The notes under the pieces were generated by a model, which was not told the origin of the DNA, did no database searches, and was given only the letters and a program-made list of their open reading frames with translations. From contig JAJTTP010000003.1 in the NCBI GenBank assembly GCA_023313575.1, forward strand, positions 2,976,001-3,040,000: a DNA stretch of 64,000 nt. The letters run 5' to 3'. The DNA is from Eutypella sp. D-1. Taxonomy: Eukaryota; Ascomycota; Sordariomycetes; Xylariales; Diatrypaceae. The translations under genes and the position numbers were made by a program. This document shows positions 45,063-54,083 of this stretch, piece after piece (within the stretch, counting starts at the first letter, position 1; each line of letters opens with the position of its first letter).

Positions 45063-46763
45063 CGAATCCGTCACCACTGGGTCTTGATTCTATCTGAGAG
45101 AAGGCATAAAAGGAATGCTTACTTAAGATTGATCGATGGGTGCTGGCCCATGTCCTTTATATATTCCAAAGTCACCGGTCTGGGCAATCTATAAATATCA
45201 CGTGATGGGCTGTGGGGTTGGCCCGGGGGGGTTGAGTTTGGTGGCTGGAATGAACAAGAATGTGTGGTTTGGCGTTTGCTCCTGCGGAGTTGTTTGCGCA
45301 GGGGCAACTATTATACCCTTACGTCCCATGTGTGTGTACAATAAGCTCAGGTACGTTAACTGGTTTCTCGATCCATAAATGGGTTATTGTCAGCGAAGGG
45401 GCAGGGGGTTGGTGGAAGGTGGGTGGGAGGGATTCGAGAGAGCATCGTGCTGCTGGAGACCGGCTTCTTAAGGTACCTAGGTACATACCTAGTGTACATG
45501 CAACTAGGTTCAGAGTCAATGCATTATTCATTAATCCCTTCTTATGGTAATCACTAGAGTAATCCCCCAAGCTCACACTCGCTTAACTGCATAGTTAGTC
45601 CACTTTATTTTCGCGCGGGGCTGCCTGCTGCACCACCACCTGCACCACCTTCTGCACCACCTGTAACCTGTTCTATTCCCGTCTATTTCTCCTCTTTCGA
45701 CCTCGGGCTGCACCTCTAAAAAAAATACTTCCCCTACCCTGAAAGTTTTTTTTCCCTTACCAACCTTTTCTCTTCTTTACTACTCATTTCCATTCTCATT
45801 TCCTCTCTTCCTCAGCAACAACACCCACCACCACCAATACACCACTACCACACAAAACCATAACCACCTCAACCGCAAGGATTTGAATCAATTGATCCAC
45901 CTACCACGCGAACAAAGAATAAATTACTACTCTAAGGTGTTCAGTTTCTGAAACCAGGTCGACTACACTGACACCCTCTTTATATGGTGTCAACCTTGAG
46001 ATAAAATCTGCCCGAGGCCTAACGCTCTTGGTCTCTCTTATAAAATAAACTCTTCTCTTCTCTTTTTCGACAATTTACAGTCGTCGCTCTACGACAATCA
46101 CATCAATCAACAGCAAAACAACAAAACAATATCATCAACAGTCTACGGACACCCTCATCCTAAAATCTCAAAGCAAAACAACTCGAGCAAACAACCTCTT
46201 TCGTTGTTGCTTGTAACTGTACCCTGTACCTATAAAAGTGTCACCATTCATCGGTCACCTTTGGCATCATCTGCCTCGGTTTTCCCCTCCTGGCAAAGAA
46301 ATAAACCCCACTCAAAAGGGTTCACGATACATTTGCTGTTTATGTATCAGCACGAAAAGAACGCTGTGTTTACACACCTACCCCCTCTGACGCTTCAGTC
46401 ATTTCGCATACCGCGGAAACCTAGTAGTCCGGACATCCGTTCTGTCGGTTGAATCTCATCGCGACTCTGCATCGCCCGAGTTAATGCCTTCCTACGCCAG
46501 CAATTTCTTCCATCAAGTGGCCCATATGCTCATCCAATCCAATCCCCCTTACTGACCTCATTTGGCTCGTCCTATCTTCTCTTGCCGTTCTCCTCGTCAA
46601 TCATTGCGGATGACACTCTAAAGTCATCTCGAAGCATCACCTCGCCTACCCATTTCTCAGATTTCCCATCAGAAATCCCGTCTCGCAGACCATTACGAGC
46701 AAGATTTATTACCTATTCTCTTTACTATCCTAGCCTAGTCAACCAAATCCCAATACCGCAATC
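45063..46763. other. Intergenic DNA and long TIF5 leader
   Basis: A palindromic CBF1-type site ATCACGTGAT lies at 45197-45206 just after TATAAATAT. TACCTAGGTACATACCTAG is at 45475-45493. From about 45600 to 46763 the plus strand is C/T- and A-rich (CACCACCACC, CAAAACAACAAAACAA), typical of a long 5' leader of a translation-factor gene. Short ATG-started frames within it (for example 46204-46452) could act as upstream ORFs if the leader is as long as it looks. Confidence 0.4.
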
Positions 46764-48056
46764 ATGGCTCTCGTCAACGTTCGCCGCGATGTCACCGATG
46801 CCTTCTATCGCTACAAGATGGAGCGCATCCAGACTAAGATCGAAGGCAAAGGTAACGGTATCAAGACTGTCGTTGTCAACCTGAGCAGCGTTGCTCAGTC
46901 TCTTGCCCGCCCGGGGTCCTATGTCATCAAGTACTTCGGCTTTGAGCTCGGTGCTCAGACCAACATCGACCCCCCGGATGACCGTTGGATCATCAACGGT
47001 GCTCATGACAGCGCCAAGCTGCAGGATTACCTCGACGGCTTCATCAACAAGTTCGTTCTCTGTAAGAAGTGTAAGAACCCAGAGACCGACGTTGTCATTA
47101 AGGATGGCCGCATCCTGCTCGACTGCAAGGCTTGCGGCCAGCGCACCGAAGTTGATCTACGCCTCAAGCTCAGCGGTTTCATCATCAAGAACCAGCCCAA
47201 GAAGGGCGGCAAAAAGGACAAGGCTGAGCGCAGGGCCGCCAAGAAGGCCAAGCAACAGCAGCTCAATGGTAATAAAGAGAATGGTCGCTCAAGCAGTGGC
47301 GACGACAATTCCGAGAACGGCTCCAACGAGAAAAGCGACAAGGATGAAGAGATCGATGCCGGCAGCGACGACGAGTTTACTCGTCGCATCACTGCCGATG
47401 CTCAAGTCATCGATGCTCCCACCGAGGTCAAGGACGACGAATGGGCCGTCGACATGTCTGAAAAGGCTGTCAAGGCTCGTCAGAATCAGCTGCCCGACGA
47501 GTTCCGTCAGAAGCTCGTGCTGGGCGGCGGCGGCGAGGATGAAGATGAGGACGGCGAGGGCGGTCCGACCGCCTACGACGCCCTAGGTGATTGGATTCAG
47601 GAAGAGGCCACAAAGGCTGGTGGCATTGATAAGGTCGATGGCATCAAGGTTTTTATCAAAGCTAAGGAGATGGGCATCGAGGCCAAGCCCAAGACTGTTC
47701 TGGTTCTCGCCCAGGCTCTCCTCAATGAGAACGTGATCATTCAGATCCCGAAGCGCGCTGGTATCTTCAAGCAGATGATTACGTCTCCGCGTCACGAGAA
47801 GGCTATGCTTGGTGGCATTGAGCGCCTCGTGGCCAATAACAGCAAGGAGCTCATGAGCAGCGACAAGATCGTCAAGATCCTTCACCAACTCTACGACAAG
47901 GATCTGGTGAGCGAAGAGATCGTTACCGAGTGGGGTACTAAGGCTAGTAAGAAGTACGTTGATCTGTCGACCTCGAAGAAGATCCGTCGTGCCGGCGCGC
48001 CCTTCCTCAAGTGGCTTGAGGAGGCCGAGGAGGACGACGACTCTGACGACGAGTAA
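46764..48056 (+). CDS. TIF5: Eukaryotic translation initiation factor 5 (GAP for eIF2)
   Basis: One uninterrupted exon of 430 codons. The N-terminal domain has the conserved opening with DAFYRYKMERIQTKIEGKGN, including the arginine equivalent to the GTPase-activating Arg (R16 here), and PGSYVIKYFGFELGAQTNID. A zinc ribbon uses C100, C103, C121 and C124 (CKKC..CKAC). A Lys/Glu/Asp/Ser linker follows (about residues 140-265), then the C-terminal W2/HEAT domain (about 268-430) ending with the acidic-aromatic box KWLEEAEEDDDSDDE. From the family: eIF5 stimulates GTP hydrolysis by eIF2 at the start codon and scaffolds the multifactor complex through eIF1, eIF2-beta and eIF3c. Start chosen at the ATG after the leader, matching family length (about 400-430). 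Confidence 0.97.
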   Translation: MALVNVRRDVTDAFYRYKMERIQTKIEGKGNGIKTVVVNLSSVAQSLARPGSYVIKYFGFELGAQTNIDPPDDRWIINGAHDSAKLQDYLDGFINKFVLCKKCKNPETDVVIKDGRILLDCKACGQRTEVDLRLKLSGFIIKNQPKKGGKKDKAERRAAKKAKQQQLNGNKENGRSSSGDDNSENGSNEKSDKDEEIDAGSDDEFTRRITADAQVIDAPTEVKDDEWAVDMSEKAVKARQNQLPDEFRQKLVLGGGGEDEDEDGEGGPTAYDALGDWIQEEATKAGGIDKVDGIKVFIKAKEMGIEAKPKTVLVLAQALLNENVIIQIPKRAGIFKQMITSPRHEKAMLGGIERLVANNSKELMSSDKIVKILHQLYDKDLVSEEIVTEWGTKASKKYVDLSTSKKIRRAGAPFLKWLEEAEEDDDSDDE

Positions 48057-49022
48057 TGTCGTATCGAAATGGGAGGGAGCTTTTTCGCTTTCATGTCGGG
48101 TAGCGTCCTGGCGTCTTTGCGATGGACCATGGGTTCCCTGATTTCGTTCATTCGACTGGTTGTTCGTATATGCGTGGTGCGTGCGTGTCAAGGGAAAAGG
48201 AAAAACAAAAAAGCCACTCAACTTTCTACTTCGTTTCGTTTCGCCATGATATAAAGCTTTACGAAGCACAGCGCAGCCACCCTTCCCCCCTATTTGCTCT
48301 TAGCCGATCATGTCAGAATGCACTGAACATATAGCGAATCCGCGGCTACACTGGGCTGGGCTAGGCTAGGCTGGGCTGGGCTGGGCGTGGCTTCGCACAA
48401 AGGGCGCAAATTCTTTGATCACCATTTTATTTCTCTACAGCAGATATTATGCCATAGCTAAACCGCCCCTAAATTGAACAATGGTTGCTATGCCGCAAAT
48501 AATGCCACCTCCCCTGCTTACATGTTCCTTGATTTCGTGGTGATGTGAGATGGAAGTTTCAACTATTAACCTGTATCACGGGCGACCGACGTCTCGACAC
48601 TTCGACTCGATCTTGCCCCCGTAGTCGGATCGTGTGTCGTCCCGTCCGTAGATGATAAATGTTATACGAGGAACCTTGCTGTAGAGCTAATACGCATGAA
48701 TTTCTCCTTGCCTTACCTAATCAAGTACATGCTGAGGCTAGGGGGGAGTTCCGTCCTTGTGTATGTGTATGTTGAGGGTGAGCGTGCTTTACGTGTGATA
48801 CTGTATTATTAATTCTACAAAACCAGTAATAAGGCTCCCCATCCCCAGCATCCGTGTTCGCTGTCACGGGTGGCAGCCGTCATGCCATCTTGAGCAACCG
48901 TAAATGCATGGACGACGTATTAGGGGACTCCCAATAAGAAAGAAACAAAGGTAAAAACAAAGAGCACAGTCCTCCCATAACCGTCTTATTGCCACATAGA
49001 CACTGCTTCCGGTCTTTCCTAT
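48057..49022. other. Convergent intergenic region
   Basis: About 1 kb between TIF5 (+) and the Asn/Trp-rich gene (-). It contains a degenerate GGCTG/GGCTA pentanucleotide array and otherwise nothing recognisable. Confidence 0.4.
48351..48386. repeat. GGGCT/AGGCT pentanucleotide repeat
   Basis: About seven units of GGGCT or AGGCT in the 3' flank of TIF5. Confidence 0.85.
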
Positions 49023-51675
49023 CTACCAGATGATGTTGTCTGGGTCAGCTGGCTGACCACCGCCTCCCCAGGTGTCGTCGTCTTTGTCATTGTCGAATAT
49101 GCCGCCCGAGCTCGATGCCATGTTCGGATCACCCCATGTTCTACTCGGGTCGCCCATGGTGTTGTTGTCCCAGGCCGGCGACTCGCTCGAGGTGCCGCCA
49201 CTGTTGTTGTTGGCTTTACCCTTGTGCTGGGGAGAGTTGTTGGAATTGCCATCGCCGGCCATAACGTTGCCACCATCAGCACCCGGAGGAAACTGGCTCG
49301 AGACGTCGGAGCGCGCCGAAGGACTGGTCCATCCACCCGGCATGGCGCTGTTCTTAGTCCTGCCGTTGGTGTCTACAGATATAAGTTATTAGTCACTACC
49401 ACGCAGCTAGGAGATAGGTGGGCATTTGTAAAAGTAGAAGTGAAAATCAAGCTATTTCTCTCGTATATATTGGTACCCATAAGAGAGTCTAGTCGATGCC
49501 TCGGTTGTGAAGCCCAGCCCATACAGCTATATTTAACGGAAGATAGGCGACATGCCTCAATATAGATTGCGTTAAGGTGATGAACACGAAGAGAAAAATC
49601 GAAAACGACAGGAGGCCCATGAAGAACAGATAATGTGGAAAAGGTGTCTTACCGCTACCGTTCGTCCCGGAATTATTATCAGTGTTTCCGTTGCCGTTGG
49701 TATCGTTCCAGTTGTCGTTGTTACCATTCCAATTGTCGTTGCTACCGTTCCAGGTGTTGCCGTTCGCCCAAGAGTTATCGGTATTAGCAACCCCATCGTT
49801 CCCATTTGTATTTCCCCAGGTGGCGTTATCATTAGCAAACCCGTTGTTCTCGTTCTGCTGGCCCATGCTGTAATTGTCGATGGGGAAACCATGGCTTTCG
49901 TTGAGCTTCTTCAAATAGTCGTTATCAGTACTGTTATCCCATGTTTCGGCATTCTTGTCGGCGCTGCCATCAATGTTGCCGTCGGTCCAGTGGGTACCAT
50001 TCCTCTTAGCCCACTTCTCCTCGCTTGCCTTGATCCTAGCTTTATCGCGCGCTATGATTTCATCAAGTTCTGCGGAAAGTGTGTTCTTCGGCTTGCTATC
50101 AATGGTGTTGCCGCTCTTCTTATTCTTGCTTCTCCTCTTATCATCATCGTGCCAGGGGGAGGAGTTATACCCCGATGGCTCAGGTGCACTCTGAGTGCCC
50201 CATAGCTCGGGGCGACCTGTCTTCCTAGTCGAGTCTTGATGCCAGTCGTCTCTGCTCTTGCTGTGATGGTGCGGATGGCTCATGCTCTCCATTGATGGGA
50301 ACACATTAGAATCCATGCCTTGTCGTCCATAAGGATTAATCTCAGGCGATAGGTTGTCGCGCATGGACTGATTGAACTTAGTCTTGTCGTAGGTGAATTC
50401 TGGGACTGGTGGTACATCCGGAATGGTCGACTTCTGGGGCGATGAAGGTGCTCCCTCACCAACCCTAGTGGTTCCCCAGCCTTGAAACCACTGGGAGGCG
50501 TCCGGACGTGGAGTAGGAGGGCCTCCAGACGGTGGATGGATCTGGCGTCCACCCTCTTGAGGAGGGAATCCGTGATACCACGGGTTGTACGAGGGATGCG
50601 GCGTTCCAAAAGGCAAGGGCCTTTGCTGGCGGCTGTCCACTAGCTTGGGATAGAGAACGCCAAGAGGGTTGCCGTAGGCAGGCCCGTGATATACGCGCAT
50701 GACGCCGTTGTCATTATCGTAGAAGGCGTTGGGTCGAGGGTCATGGGGTGATTCCACGGCGTGCTCAACATGCAGCACATGTGCTTGTGGGCCCATGATG
50801 TAGTCGGGCACTGGCTTTCCAGCAGGAGCGGAGTAGCGGGAGGCCAGCTTCTGACGAGTTCTCTCGCTGTCGTCTTCATTATCAACGCTCATCTGGGTAT
50901 CCCGAGCACTCTTGTCCCTTTGTTTGCGAGATCCCTGTCTCTTCTTTTTCTTGCCCTTATAACTGGAACCCCGCCGGCCTCTCTGCTTATTCTTCCTCCT
51001 AGTTGGTTCATCATCAGAACTGATCAGAGTGTCCGAATCTTCAGAGTCGGCCTCGGATTCAGAGTCCGATTCCAGCTCTGTCGTGTCAGTGCTATCAGAG
51101 TTAATGTAGCGCTTCTGTTTGGAACCTTTCCGCCGGTGGTTTTTGGCATATTGCTTCGCTTTGGCGTTCCTTTGCATTTCCTTTTGGGCTTCCATTGCCT
51201 TGTGCATGGCATGAATGGCTCTCGAATCATCCTCAGGCTCGTCTTCGGACGAGAGTGTAACCCGTGGCCTGTAGTTCTGTCCCTTGACCTGTTTAAATTT
51301 CCTCAGCCTCCTACGTCCCACAGTACACCGCAGACATGGACAGCTCGGTAGTACCTCTTCGTCGCTAGAGGTGATGCTGTCGTCGTCACTTATCCCATAA
51401 TTAATATAACCAGTACTGACCTCCGATTCGGGCTGTGCCGAAGCATCAGTGAGTACACTCTTCAGAGCTGGTTTGGGAGGCTCTAAGGATTGCTCTACCT
51501 GCCTGGCCCCTCCTCCTGTCGAACTCGTTCTCGGGTAGGCGAGTGTAACCGTATCCGTGTCGGTTTCATCATCTGTCTCGACTGATAACGCCACGACCGG
51601 GCGTTTGCTGGGTCGCTTTTTGTTGCGGTTGACATTGTAACCAACCACCCACTCGCAAAATGAATGGGGTGGCAT
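49023..51675 (-). CDS. Low-complexity Asn/Trp-rich protein of unknown function, two exons
   Basis: I do not recognise a family. Exons 51675-49653 and 49372-49023 join across a 280-bp intron (GTAAGA..TGTAG, phase 1) to 790 residues. The N-terminus has HSFCEWVVGYNVNRNKKRPS and a CPCLRC motif (about residues 110-120). A Ser/Asp/Glu-rich part with Lys/Arg runs follows (SYKGKKKKRQGSRKQRDKSA), then a Pro/Gly/Trp region, a helical segment (LSAELDEIIARDKARIKASE), and Asn/Gly/Trp repeats near residues 630-670 (NTWNGSNDNWNGNNDNWNDT). Exon 2 adds Gly/Asn/Ser/Asp-rich sequence ending PADPDNIIW. Most of the chain is predicted disordered by composition. If the intron is not spliced the frame continues 54 codons to 49489 and encodes a strongly hydrophobic segment (LFFMGLLSFSIFLFVFITLT). 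The long intron and that segment suggest a genuine alternative end. Confidence 0.7.
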
Positions 51676-52340
51676 CTTGGGTGACGGTGGTGAAGCCCCT
51701 CGGCAATCGCGTTGATCAGAAGTGAATCTGAGGAAAAGAGAGAAGTGAGTAACGGAGATAGATGCTGTACTCGAGCCTAGTGAATGTAAGGGAAGTTGAT
51801 TGAAGAGGTTCGACTTGGGGCAGTCTGAGTAGGTCTGAGTTCTGTGTCAAAATGTTACCAAGAAGGAAGTGATAAAGAAGTACCTGATTGATGATTATGA
51901 ATTGAGCTATACAAACCAAGATCAGACCAAGATCTCACCAATAATGAGAAAATGTAGTGAACGTAATAGTGAGAAGAATAGGAAGAGAGAGGAGAGGAGA
52001 GGAGAGGAGAGGAGAGAGGAGGCGGGGGAATAGGATGTAAAGTACATAAGTGTAGGTACCAGTAGGTAGGTAGGATAAAGTAGCTTTTATAAATATCTAG
52101 CCCGGGTTAAGATTAGAATCTTAAGGTTCTTATTGTTGAATTGTAATGGAAGGTAGCTTAAGGTAAGGTAGTAGATTAACATAGCACCTGCCACCTCTCT
52201 TGCTATTAGACGCACCTTCCAGTAACCGGAATAACCGCTCCATAAAAACACGACTTTCTAAGAAATAATAGCGTTGAAAGCATGATAGTACGAAGGTGCA
52301 CCAGATGGATAATAGGAAAGTGCCTTGGTATCAAAGCAAA
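51676..52340. other. Intergenic region between two minus-strand genes
   Basis: About 660 bp. It holds the leader of the Asn/Trp-rich gene, a GGAGA pentanucleotide array and TAGGTAGG motifs near 52060. No gene seen. Confidence 0.4.
51989..52017. repeat. GGAGA pentanucleotide repeat
   Basis: About five to six GGAGA units in the 5' flank of the Asn/Trp-rich gene (C/T-rich on its coding strand, as is usual for leaders). Confidence 0.85.
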
Positions 52341-53165
52341 TCACAGCCTCGCCTTCTCCTCTATTTCCATCTCTCGCCAGCGCTTATTGATGTTCACATT
52401 CTGCCAGTAAGTCCAGGCCCCCGCCGCCACGCCCACGGGAGGGAACATGAGGCAGATCCAATTCCACCAAGGCGGGCTGCCTCTCCTGATCTCGGCAAGC
52501 GCCGCATCGATCTCGGCCCTCAGTTGTTCCTTGGTGCCGTCATTCCACAGCACCACGCCCTTCCCCTTGCCCCTCTCCTCGCACCTCCTGGCCTTCAGCC
52601 GGACGTCGGTCTGGCTGCGCACGCGGTTCTCGGCGTCCTCGCGGGTCAGGTGGGGGTCGCGCTCCATCAGCCTTTGCATCTGTACCTCGGGGTCGCGGAC
52701 GGCCACCACCATGACCACGCCCGAGAGCTTGTCCCAGCCGCTCTCGAAGAGCAGCGGCACGTCGAGCACCACCGCCCAGTGGCCCCGCACGTAGTTCCGG
52801 AAGATGGCCTTGTACACCTCTTTCCGGACGGCCGGGTGCACGATGCCGTTGAGCACTTCCCGGTCCTTCTTGCGCTCTTCGCTGTCGCCGAAGACGCGCC
52901 GGCCGAGGGCTGGTCGGTTCAGCGGCCGCCCCTTGCCGTTCGGACCGTCGGCTGGCATGGACTCGGACTCCTCCACTAGTAGTTCTGGCGTTGTTGGGCC
53001 GAAATGTTTCACAATGGCATTGTAGCCGGGAGTACCCGGCTCCACCACTTTGCGTGCCAGAATGTCGGCATCGATGATGGGCAGCGAGTGTGGTGGGCTT
53101 GCTAAAATGGAGGATACCGTCGATTTCCCGGTCGCGATAGATCCGGTCAAGCCGAGGAACAACAT
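52341..53165 (-). CDS. CAB5: Dephospho-CoA kinase
   Basis: A single exon of 274 codons. The start is set at ATG 53165 because MLFLGLTGSIATGKSTVSSI is the classic dephospho-CoA kinase N-terminus with its P-loop (GxxxxGKST, residues 8-16). An in-frame ATG 96 nt upstream would add an unlikely Asn/Phe-rich extension. Further family motifs are IIDADILARKVVEPGTPGY (D32/D34 region), the lid-type GRRVFGDSEERKKDREVLN and IVHPAVRKE, the CoA-binding VLDVPLLFESG, and RDPHLTREDAENRVRSQ. The C-terminus (about residues 242-266, WWNWICLMFPPVGVAAGAWT) is hydrophobic, a membrane or organelle anchor seen in many fungal members. From the family: it phosphorylates the ribose 3'-OH of dephospho-CoA, the last step of CoA synthesis. 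Divergent from ADE5,7 across 918 bp. Confidence 0.95.
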   Translation of the reverse strand: MLFLGLTGSIATGKSTVSSILASPPHSLPIIDADILARKVVEPGTPGYNAIVKHFGPTTPELLVEESESMPADGPNGKGRPLNRPALGRRVFGDSEERKKDREVLNGIVHPAVRKEVYKAIFRNYVRGHWAVVLDVPLLFESGWDKLSGVVMVVAVRDPEVQMQRLMERDPHLTREDAENRVRSQTDVRLKARRCEERGKGKGVVLWNDGTKEQLRAEIDAALAEIRRGSPPWWNWICLMFPPVGVAAGAWTYWQNVNINKRWREMEIEEKARL

Positions 53166-54083
53166 GGTGATACACGGTGATATATAGTTGAAGTTATTTA
53201 GGTTCTGTGAAAAGAATAATTGATAAAGTCTGAGGTTGGAATGGCGTGACTTCAGTCGCATGTGAGAACAGTCGAGACGTTCCCTTATATATCATGCTAC
53301 CCTGTGGCTCAGCCGCGGCTATTTACCGATTTCTGGGCGGGCAGGCGGGTCTCTTCCACTATGCCGATAAGGCTTGGCGTGCATTTAGTGGTGGAGGGGC
53401 AGAGGGGTTCCCTTGCACTGCCTGGAAAGCCACACCAACCAAGTATCTATCTAATGTAGGAATCCACGGGTGCAGCCCATGCAAGCTAAAAAGTCCCGAG
53501 AGGTTACCTAACCTCCTACATACCATGATAGCCGTATTGTACTTCAAGACTAAAAACAATTATCGGTCTTCCGGACATGCATTCACTATGAGGTGGATAC
53601 TCTGCCTCTAAGTACAGTCTAGTACCTACTATGTATCGGTATATACATACCGATGTAGGGCTACATAGTCCCTGCCGTAGTCGCTTCAGGTGGGACTGAC
53701 AAGGTAGCTTATCCAGCTGCATTAGCGCATTGTTAATGCGGGGGAGGGGTAATTTTTAGAACATTGAAACTGCCCGATAAAGCATCTGAGGGGTCTCGGT
53801 ATCAACTTTTTTATTTTTTTCCGCTCGAGAAATTTTCCAGACTCCAGACCTCAGGGGTTGGTTGAATGGCTCTTGACTGAATCAGCCAAGATAGCCTTAA
53901 TAAAGCCTTAATAATCTAAACAATACCTACGTAGGTATCGGTATAATTGGTACGCCTGTTCTCTAAATCTACAAGTTTCCCTACTTCTTTACACTCTGTA
54001 TGACTGACTCACTCCGCCACTACGCAGATTCCGAATACGATCCTCCTACTTCCCGTAGGTAACCTGATCTCGGAAATTGCGAA
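53166..54083. other. Divergent promoter region of CAB5 and ADE5,7
   Basis: A 918-bp spacer. AT-rich toward ADE5,7, with TACCTACGTAGGTATCGGTA at 53923-53942 and two TATATATC/TATATACA-like stretches (53285-53292, 53640-53647). A 121-codon plus-strand frame at 53246-53611 looks random. Candidate GCN4 or BAS1-like sites could not be assigned with confidence. Confidence 0.4.

Noticed and set aside
53246..53611. Plus-strand ORF of 121 codons in the CAB5-ADE5,7 spacer
   Set aside because: No homology recognised, sits in the CAB5 upstream region, composition random.
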